Part shown: positions 1-5,004 of the stretch, piece after piece
Numbering within the stretch: the stretch's first letter is position 1
Layout of the letters: each line of letters opens with the position of its first letter
Source: Alphaproteobacteria bacterium
GTDB taxonomy: Bacteria; Pseudomonadota; Alphaproteobacteria; RF32; CAG-239
Direction: 5' to 3'
DNA: 5,298 bases
NCBI GenBank assembly: GCA_003542415.1
Contig: DPKR01000046.1
Location: 1-5,298 of the forward strand
Position numbers and translations under genes: made by a program
Notes under the pieces: generated by a model
Database searches by the model: none
What the model saw: only the letters and a program-made list of their open reading frames with translations
Told to the model about the DNA's origin: nothing

Positions 1-2
1 AG

Positions 3-1145
3 CTCAATGGCAATAATTTAAACGATGATGAATTTTTGATTACCTCCCCTGACGGCACACCGACATTGAAAGATCAAAACGGCCAAGAAATTGCCTCCAT
101 GAAGAAAAATGCAGACGGAACAACAAGCATAACAAACAAGCATGGAACTTCCGTTTATGATGAGCATGGCAATTTGCTTTCAGCACAAAAATCTTATCGA
201 AATCCGCTCTTGTTTGGTGAAAAGCAAACGCTTTCGATAAATAATGCAAATGGACAAGTGAATATGACTCGTGCAACGACTTCACTTCGTGCAGAAGCCT
301 TAGCAGCTATATCAAAGGCCATTTTACCAAATGGCTCAAAACTGCAAAATCAGTTGCAAGGGATTGCCCAAACTTACGGAATAAAACGCGAACGCGACTT
401 AAGTTCACGTGTTGGAAAAACTCAAAATGTTACGCAAGATCATCTTGTTGCTATTCGTGAAATCAAAAATGAAAAAGGAGAGGTTATACAGCAAGATACC
501 GCCTTCAAGCCGGATGTTATCAAATATTTGATTGACGCACACGGACGGCTCAACACACAAATGATTGCACAAATTCAGCAAGGCACGACAGTTGGCAAAG
601 ATAAAATTAATTTGGCAATCGCAAATGAGATTTTGAAAGACAGAAAAATCAATATTGAAAATAAATTTTTTGAACGAGAAGTCAATTTTGAAAACGGCAA
701 ACTCATTCTCACCCAACGTAATCTTGACGGATCAATCACACATTTAACAACAGAAACTCGCGGAGATCAAATGCTTATTATTTCTCAAAATGTTGATGAA
801 AAAGGCAATTTGACGCATATCGTTGACAATGGTGTTATGAGCCGTGTGGTTTCTAAAAAAGCCAACGGTGAGGCCACAGCGTCATATAGCTTTAACAGAC
901 ATGTCAGAGCGTTTTCATCTCAGAGCAAGCTGATTGATGAAGAAGGACAATTTGTTGATATCATTGATGAAAATGAAGCAATGTGGGGCTTTGAGGAATA
1001 TGACAGGCGGCTTCATGCTCTGCAGGTCGATACCGGCAACAAACAAAGTTTTGATATTAGCCATCTACGCCCAATTGATGTGGCTCAAGGTTCACAAAAC
1101 CTGACAAATGCTCAGGGGGCATCATCAACAACGTCTGCCTCTTAA
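3..1145 (+). CDS. C-terminal part of a large hypothetical protein with YD/Rhs-like motifs (5' end outside window)
   Basis: I do not recognise this protein. The frame is open to the left edge: the codons from position 3 read LNGNNLNDDEF before the TTG at 36. That TTG has no Shine-Dalgarno site and is unlikely to be the start, so about 380 C-terminal residues of a longer protein are visible. The first 60 residues hold short glycine-turn motifs (SPDGT, DQNGQEI, NADGTTSI, YDEHGNLLS at 156-182). The last resembles the YD repeat of Rhs proteins. Similar phrases recur later (NLDGSITHL, DEKGNLTHIVDNG, NEKGEVIQQD). Between them is a mainly helical, polar middle (about 270-660). The end is rich in Ser, Thr, Asn and Gln (SSTTSAS). 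There is no membrane segment and no toxin or protease motif in view. It could be the end of a large surface or secreted repeat protein, but this is inference. No convincing terminator follows directly. Confidence 0.8.
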   Translation, partial: LNGNNLNDDEFLITSPDGTPTLKDQNGQEIASMKKNADGTTSITNKHGTSVYDEHGNLLSAQKSYRNPLLFGEKQTLSINNANGQVNMTRATTSLRAEALAAISKAILPNGSKLQNQLQGIAQTYGIKRERDLSSRVGKTQNVTQDHLVAIREIKNEKGEVIQQDTAFKPDVIKYLIDAHGRLNTQMIAQIQQGTTVGKDKINLAIANEILKDRKINIENKFFEREVNFENGKLILTQRNLDGSITHLTTETRGDQMLIISQNVDEKGNLTHIVDNGVMSRVVSKKANGEATASYSFNRHVRAFSSQSKLIDEEGQFVDIIDENEAMWGFEEYDRRLHALQVDTGNKQSFDISHLRPIDVAQGSQNLTNAQGASSTTSAS

Positions 1146-1166
1146 AAAAATAAAAGCGTCTCAAAA

Positions 1167-1238
1167 ATGTCGACAAAAACAGACACAAATGTGCAATCTG
1201 ATGCATTTTCTTTAAAATCAAAACCTAATGAAGATTAA
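1167..1238 (+). other. Open in-frame stretch after the upstream stop; doubtful 23-codon ORF
   Basis: From the stop at 1143-1145 the same reading frame stays open for 30 codons to a TAA at 1236-1238. It contains an ATG at 1167 (MSTKTDTNVQSDAFSLKSK...). No Shine-Dalgarno site precedes this ATG, so translation as a separate peptide is unlikely. The polar Lys/Ser/Thr/Asn composition matches the end of the upstream protein, so it may be a former C-terminal tail cut off by a stop mutation, or chance. At this base composition 30 open codons is not remarkable. Confidence 0.15.
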
Positions 1239-1277
1239 TCCACTATAGATTATCTTTCTTATGAGTATTAAAATTCG

Positions 1278-1304
1278 TTTTTGCACAAAAATTGTTCAAT
1301 TTTT
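1278..1304. repeat. Two overlapping AT-rich inverted repeats upstream of the regulator promoter
   Basis: TTTTTG-CA-CAAAAA (1278-1291) is a perfect 6-bp-arm inverted repeat. Its right arm overlaps a second perfect one, AAAAATTG-TT-CAATTTTT (1287-1304, 8-bp arms). The two structures would exclude each other in RNA. The second ends in a T run and could be a weak terminator for the upstream gene, but its arms hold only one G-C pair each. It could equally be a protein-binding site just upstream of the -35 candidate at 1316. The region is low-complexity, so chance is a real possibility. Confidence 0.3.
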
Positions 1305-1315
1305 TCATTTTTGTC

Positions 1316-1343
1316 TTGATTTTTTGCCTATTTTTTTTAGTAT
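1316..1343 (+). promoter_or_regulatory. Candidate sigma-70 promoter for the tandem-HTH regulator
   Basis: TTGATT (1316-1321) and TAGTAT (1338-1343) are separated by 16 bases and lie in a T-rich stretch. The transcript would begin near 1350, leaving a leader of about 30 bases that holds a perfect palindrome and the Shine-Dalgarno site AAGAGG. The match is good but not perfect, and AT-rich DNA yields such matches by chance. Confidence 0.45.
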
Positions 1344-1355
1344 GGGGGTAGTTTT

Positions 1356-1369
1356 TTAAATATATTTAA
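1356..1369. promoter_or_regulatory. Perfect 14-bp palindrome, candidate operator in the regulator's leader
   Basis: TTAAATATATTTAA is a perfect palindrome. It lies just downstream of the predicted transcription start and overlaps the first bases of the AAGAGG site (1368-1373). XRE-family regulators often repress their own promoter by binding symmetric sites, so this is a natural autoregulation candidate. The site is all A/T, and no second copy was noticed elsewhere in the window. Confidence 0.35.
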
Positions 1370-1379
1370 GAGGCAAAAC

Positions 1380-2357
1380 ATGGAAGAAATTATTTTCCCA
1401 AATCAAATCAGATTACAACGCAAAAGAAAAGGTGTTTCTATGCAGGCTTTGGCTGATCACTTGGGTGTGAGCCTATCTGCAATTTCCAAGATCGAAAAAG
1501 GATACAGACGCTTAAACCAAGAACAGCTCATTTCCGTTGCTGAGTTGACAGATTGTTCGTTGCAAGATTTATATGTCAACGAGCAAAATTCAAAAGAAGA
1601 AGTTGTCCAGGCTTGGCGCAGAGAACAAGAAAGAAGGAATCGTATCAATGTTGATGCCGGCTTAAAAATTTTAGGTGCTGCACTTCGTCGATTAAGGACT
1701 GATCGTGATTTAACTCTGATTGAAGTTGCAGAAAATGCCGACATGACACTTTCTGTTTATCACCGTATTGAAATGGGTCAACGCGAAGTTTCAGACAAAG
1801 AATTTAAAAACATTGCAAAAGCTCTTTCTTTGGATCCGGAAGTTTTGAAAAAAGAAGTTCAAAACTTAAATGATGCCGGTGCTCTTAATGAAATTATGGA
1901 AAAGACAGACGCTAAATATAAATCCCTTGCCACACCTAAAGGCAGCCATGTTTCAATGTATGGCGTTTATACGGGGGAAATGCCGATGATAAAAGTCTAT
2001 GGCGTGGCCGGTAAAGACGGAAATATATTTATTGATTTTGATGACGAGGAAGCTAAAGAAGTTGTTTGTCCATTTCAACTTATGAACAAACGTGATGCTT
2101 ATGGCATTAATTTGTGCACTCGCCGTTTAGGCTCCCTTTTACCCAATCGTGCCATTTTGTTTGCCGATCCGCAAGATGTAGTCAGTGTTGGTGATATTGC
2201 ACTCTACTATACTTCTGACAATGAGGCTATGTTATTAAGCATTAGAGAGGATGATCACGGGCAATTTTATGGCTTGCGGTTTAACCCCGATGAAAAAGTC
2301 AAAATCAGCAGTGAGGATTTGACTAAATTGCATAAGATTGTTTCAATTAATTTATAA
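1380..2357 (+). CDS. Tandem-HTH (XRE family) transcription regulator with S24-like C-terminal domain lacking the catalytic dyad
   Basis: A 325-residue DNA-binding regulator. The first XRE-type helix-turn-helix spans residues about 8-66, with the classic pattern QALADHLGVSLSAISKIEKG. The second spans about 93-158 (LTLIEVAENADMTLSVYHRI, then EMGQ). A charged helical linker (about 71-90, rich in Glu and Arg) joins them. Residues about 200-322 look like the beta-rich S24/LexA/CI C-terminal domain (IKVYGVAGKDGNIFID, RAILFADPQDVVSVGDIALYY, GLRFNP). Where self-cleaving members have GDSM, this protein has TRRL (247-250), and the usual Lys position near 287 is Ser, so it probably dimerises or senses without cleaving itself. 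It starts at ATG 1380, six bases after AAGAGG. It has its own promoter candidate upstream and a strong terminator downstream, so it is likely monocistronic and perhaps autoregulated. The HTH calls are firm; the C-terminal call is by pattern only, and the targets are unknown. Confidence 0.9.
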   Translation: MEEIIFPNQIRLQRKRKGVSMQALADHLGVSLSAISKIEKGYRRLNQEQLISVAELTDCSLQDLYVNEQNSKEEVVQAWRREQERRNRINVDAGLKILGAALRRLRTDRDLTLIEVAENADMTLSVYHRIEMGQREVSDKEFKNIAKALSLDPEVLKKEVQNLNDAGALNEIMEKTDAKYKSLATPKGSHVSMYGVYTGEMPMIKVYGVAGKDGNIFIDFDDEEAKEVVCPFQLMNKRDAYGINLCTRRLGSLLPNRAILFADPQDVVSVGDIALYYTSDNEAMLLSIREDDHGQFYGLRFNPDEKVKISSEDLTKLHKIVSINL

Positions 2358-2362
2358 CTCTT

Positions 2363-2391
2363 AAAAACACCGCCAGTGCGGTGTTTTTTTT
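2363..2391 (+). terminator. Rho-independent terminator after the HTH regulator
   Basis: A perfect GC-containing stem, ACACCGC (2367-2373) with GCGGTGT (2378-2384), encloses the 4-base loop CAGT and runs into a tract of eight T (2384-2391). The A run before the stem can pair with the T tract and could allow some termination on the other strand. It starts a few bases after the regulator stop codon and separates that gene from the next unit. Confidence 0.93.
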
Positions 2392-2402
2392 GTTTTATTA
2401 AC

Positions 2403-2430
2403 TTGAAATTTACTCTTGCGCGGTTAAAAT
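2403..2430 (+). promoter_or_regulatory. Candidate sigma-70 promoter for the WEYV-repeat gene and downstream genes
   Basis: TTGAAA (2403-2408) and TAAAAT (2425-2430) are spaced by 16 bases, each differing from consensus at one or two positions. This comes right after the terminator of the preceding gene, where a new promoter is required. Transcription would begin near 2437, about 40 bases before the start codon at 2477. Confidence 0.55.
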
Positions 2431-2463
2431 GCTCTAATGGTGTTATATATCAACATATCTTAT

Positions 2464-2468
2464 GAGGA
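2464..2468 (+). promoter_or_regulatory. Shine-Dalgarno site that fixes the start at 2477
   Basis: GAGGA lies eight bases before ATG 2477. The earlier in-frame ATG at 2462 overlaps this site and has only AT-rich sequence before it, so the five extra residues MRKSK are probably the ribosome binding region and not protein. Confidence 0.75.
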
Positions 2469-2476
2469 AAAGCAAG

Positions 2477-4414
2477 ATGGCAGACGAGTTAAACCAAAAC
2501 GCTGAATTTGGTGGCAAGCACACAGATGAGGAAGATCCCCTTCTCGTTGCTCAAAGGTATTTAAATATTTATCATCAGATTCACATTTTTAACGATGCTA
2601 GAAAGCAAGAATTTGATGACTCTTTGCTTGCTTTGCCGTCTGACATTCGTATTTTGCTCAGCACTCTGCCAGGAGGATCCGTTTTGTTAGAACATATCAA
2701 CGAAATTGAAGAGCAACGCGGTATTGTTTCGTATACGGATATATTAACACCAAGCAAGAAATCTACAAGCAAAAGAGGAAAAGCGTCCAAAGAATCTGCC
2801 GAAGACAACGACGATGAAGATGTGGAAGAAAAGGGCACAAAACGAAGCAACAAACAGGCCGGAAATATCAACATTTCCAACAATGTTTTGAAAATGCTCA
2901 AGCAAAGTGAAGAAAAACACGACAAAGATATGAAAGCCTTAACTTCTGCCTTTTTACAATCGCAAGAAAACATGGCAAACATTTTAAAAGAAGTTTTGCT
3001 CACCTCAAAAACACAACCGAATCCTCCATATCCAACAAGTCCGTTTGTGCCAAATACGGCTCAAGATGTTTTGGTACAAAATGCTTCTTATCCAATACAG
3101 CCGCAAATGCCTGAGCAAACTTCACCTGTCTCAGAACAGGAAAGCACTTCTGTGAAACCAAAATTATTTAGTTTTACAAGAAAATTGTTTTCTCATAAAA
3201 CTTCAGCTACGCCTCAAGAACAAGCCCCTGCCTTAAATCCATATGTTGATAATACACCTGTTTCCTTAGACGATATTACAGATGCGCCCATTACTTTAGG
3301 AGAAGATGTTGATACTTTAGAATCTATATCAGAGCAACAAACTATTGCACCGGAAGTTACACAAATACCTTCTCAAGAGACGCCCTCAGACACAGCCGTA
3401 AATAACGATGACAGCGAGTGGGACTGGGAATATGTTGATGAAGATGACACATCAGGAAATAATGACTCAGATGACGAGTGGGAATATGTCGAAGAGCCGG
3501 TCGATGAGATAGACGAAAACCAAGTGCAACAAGCCACTCCTTCGGCAGAACAAAGTGATGATGAATGGGAATATGTTGAAGAACCTGTTGAGGAAACAAA
3601 TGAAACTCAAGTCTTACAAGACACATCTTCCGATGTTCTAGGTGATGATGAATGGGAATATGTTGAAGAACCTGTCAGCACTGAAAATACAACTGAAATA
3701 TCAGACTCTAACATAAACACGACTTTTGACACAGCAGAAAATACTTCTGAATTGTCACAAGACATTCAGCCTGAAACAGCATCTATTGAACAATTTGCTG
3801 ACGAGGAAACCCCATCTGAAGATGAAAATCAGCTTTTATCTAATGACATTTCGGATAGTGAATCTTTTGATTATCCCGAAGATTCTTTTACCGAAGATGA
3901 TAATTTATTAGCAGAAACCTTTGCAGAATCTAAAAAAGATGAAGCTCTTTATAATGCCTTTGATGAACATCAAACCGCAGGTTTCAGCAATGCCCAATTT
4001 GATGAGAATTATGAACAAAATGATGCACAAACATCGGAAGAGTATCCTCAAAATCAAGATGATCCTTTTGAAACCGATGAAAACAGCGAAACTACTCCTC
4101 AATTTGAATATGCCGACCAGGCGTATAGCACCGAAGATAATAAGGATGAAGCGCAAACAGATGCACTTTCTGATATGAACAATTCTTCAAACGAAATGGA
4201 TCAGCTTTTTGAACAATTTTTATCGGCAAATAATGATTCAGACGAAAAAAACTTTGATTCAAACGAGATCTTAAGTGAGGAAAATGATACTGTTGATACT
4301 TTTCTTGAAAAAGATAATGATTTAGCAAAAGCTGACACAGACGAAACTCAAAATACAGAAAAGACGAAAAAGAAACGTCGTCGCAACAAAAATAAAACGG
4401 AGCAGGAAGAATAA
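2477..4414 (+). CDS. Hypothetical acidic, disordered protein with tandem WEYV repeats
   Basis: No known family recognised. The 645 residues start at ATG 2477 (MADELNQNAEFGG). Residues about 20-85 look like a small helical domain (LLVAQRYLNIYHQIHIFNDA, then SDIRILLSTLPGGSVLLEHI). A charged linker with Lys and Asp/Glu clusters follows (about 93-130). Residues about 135-178 form a probable amphipathic helix or coiled coil (NNVLKMLKQSEEKHDKDMKA...). Next come a Pro/Gln-rich stretch, a lone basic patch (KPKLFSFTRKLFSHK, 227-241) and a long low-complexity tail rich in Asp, Glu, Ser, Thr, Asn and Gln. Within the tail, DDEWEYVEEPV occurs three times exactly 29 residues apart, preceded by a looser copy (SEWDWEYVDEDD). 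Near the C-terminus is KTKKKRRRNKNK (629-640), followed by TEQEE. There is no signal peptide or membrane segment, so a cytoplasmic location is likely. The architecture suggests a scaffold or binding hub. It precedes two related or co-transcribed genes. The gene call is firm; the function is unknown. Confidence 0.88.
   Translation: MADELNQNAEFGGKHTDEEDPLLVAQRYLNIYHQIHIFNDARKQEFDDSLLALPSDIRILLSTLPGGSVLLEHINEIEEQRGIVSYTDILTPSKKSTSKRGKASKESAEDNDDEDVEEKGTKRSNKQAGNINISNNVLKMLKQSEEKHDKDMKALTSAFLQSQENMANILKEVLLTSKTQPNPPYPTSPFVPNTAQDVLVQNASYPIQPQMPEQTSPVSEQESTSVKPKLFSFTRKLFSHKTSATPQEQAPALNPYVDNTPVSLDDITDAPITLGEDVDTLESISEQQTIAPEVTQIPSQETPSDTAVNNDDSEWDWEYVDEDDTSGNNDSDDEWEYVEEPVDEIDENQVQQATPSAEQSDDEWEYVEEPVEETNETQVLQDTSSDVLGDDEWEYVEEPVSTENTTEISDSNINTTFDTAENTSELSQDIQPETASIEQFADEETPSEDENQLLSNDISDSESFDYPEDSFTEDDNLLAETFAESKKDEALYNAFDEHQTAGFSNAQFDENYEQNDAQTSEEYPQNQDDPFETDENSETTPQFEYADQAYSTEDNKDEAQTDALSDMNNSSNEMDQLFEQFLSANNDSDEKNFDSNEILSEENDTVDTFLEKDNDLAKADTDETQNTEKTKKKRRRNKNKTEQEE
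3407..3676 (+). repeat. In-frame tandem repeat coding for WEYV motifs (87-bp period)
   Basis: Four motif copies lie in this stretch: a divergent one at 3407-3448 (SEWDWEYVDEDD) and three of DDEWEYVEEPV at 3470-3502, 3557-3589 and 3644-3676. The last three are exactly 87 bases (29 codons) apart. Copies 3 and 4 share 34 identical bases (3555-3588 and 3642-3675). Copy 2 differs from them at six silent positions while coding the same 11 residues. The 18-residue spacers are more variable, though those after copies 2 and 3 still align. Confidence 0.9.
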
Positions 4415-4421
4415 AAAGTCA

Positions 4422-4450
4422 TTTACAAAATGATAACTCTCATTTATTGT
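4422..4450 (+). promoter_or_regulatory. Possible internal promoter before the 175-residue gene
   Basis: TTTACA (4422-4427) and TATTGT (4445-4450) with a 17-base spacer lie in the 62-base gap before the next gene. No terminator is visible in this gap, so readthrough from the gene before is expected and this would only add expression. The -10 match is moderate. Confidence 0.3.
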
Positions 4451-4476
4451 AGATATAAGAAACTAAGGAGAAAAGA

Positions 4477-5004
4477 ATGAACGCACGTGCACAATCCAAT
4501 GTTGTTACCAAAGAAGATTTATGGTATATTGATAATTACCTCGTTTTAAGAGACTATTATGACAGGACTATTTCTCGTATTGCTGCTCGTTGTATTCGTA
4601 TGGGAAATATTGCTTTGGAAGAATATCCCTTTTATTCTTATATTTTGGACGTGCTGGAAGAAATTTGTGAAACTGGGGAATATATTTTATCCAAGCAAGC
4701 TCTTTATCCCTATGTCGAAAAGAAGATTGCAGGTGGTGTTCAGGCTTTAGAAAACAATTTAGCCCTTTATCAGCAGGAATTGGAACAAAACTCATCTCCT
4801 GAAATGGTTAAACAAGATCCGGATGAAATTGCAAAGATGAAAGAAGCTTTGGGAGATATTGATAAAGCAAACGATCCGACAGCCGGCGCTGGTATGAATA
4901 TTGATGACTTAATGGACAAGCTTTTGGAAGAAAACAAAAAGGAAAATCCTGATGTGGTTTATGAAACTTTTGAAGATGACACGGAGACTAAAAATGAGAA
5001 ATAA
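4477..5004 (+). CDS. Hypothetical helical protein with acidic C-terminal tail
   Basis: I do not recognise a family. The 175-residue protein starts at ATG 4477, six bases after a near-consensus AAGGAG, which suggests strong translation. Residues about 10-105 look all-helical and rich in aromatic residues (DLWYIDNYLVLRDYYDRTIS; EEYPFYSYILDVLEEI), ending in a probable amphipathic helix (GVQALENNLALYQQELEQ). From about 106 it is polar and acidic, probably disordered, with one short amphipathic segment (IDDLMDKLLEEN, 142-153) and an acidic end (ETFEDDTETKNEK). There is no signal peptide or membrane span, so it is probably cytoplasmic. It follows the WEYV-repeat gene by 62 bases with no terminator between, and its last 11 bases overlap the lipoprotein gene, so operon membership is likely. 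Its layout, helical head plus acidic tail, echoes the gene before, suggesting a partner role by inference. Confidence 0.87.
   Translation: MNARAQSNVVTKEDLWYIDNYLVLRDYYDRTISRIAARCIRMGNIALEEYPFYSYILDVLEEICETGEYILSKQALYPYVEKKIAGGVQALENNLALYQQELEQNSSPEMVKQDPDEIAKMKEALGDIDKANDPTAGAGMNIDDLMDKLLEENKKENPDVVYETFEDDTETKNEK
4983..4986 (+). promoter_or_regulatory. Shine-Dalgarno site of the lipoprotein gene inside the upstream coding region
   Basis: GGAG lies seven bases before ATG 4994 and inside the last codons of the preceding gene. It supports the overlapping start and suggests coupled translation of the two genes. Confidence 0.6.

Noticed and set aside
405..716. 103-codon open frame on the - strand
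   Set aside because: It is a shadow inside the first gene, whose + strand frame is much longer and makes coherent protein.
2440..2457. TGTT...AACA near-palindrome before the WEYV-repeat gene as an operator
   Set aside because: Only four-base arms around an asymmetric AT centre, which is expected by chance in this composition.
2581..3003. 140-codon open frame on the - strand with serine runs
   Set aside because: It lies wholly inside the WEYV-repeat gene. The serine runs are the complement of Asp/Glu-rich GAT/GAA/GAC codons, and I saw no Shine-Dalgarno site or promoter supporting it.
3470..3676. Regular 87-bp spacing considered as a CRISPR-like or non-coding repeat array
   Set aside because: The repeats keep frame, code a conserved peptide and differ at silent sites, so they are protein repeats.
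3921..4178. Short + strand frames in another phase of the acidic tail region (also 3726-3911)
   Set aside because: Frame-shifted readings of Asp/Glu-rich codons giving Met/Lys/Ile/Leu-rich low-complexity peptides, with no ribosome binding site.
4428..4445. AAATGA-TCATTT inverted repeat between the WEYV-repeat gene and the next gene as a terminator
   Set aside because: The 6-bp arms are AT-rich with only one G-C pair, the loop is 6 bases, and no T tract follows. The genes are better read as one transcript.
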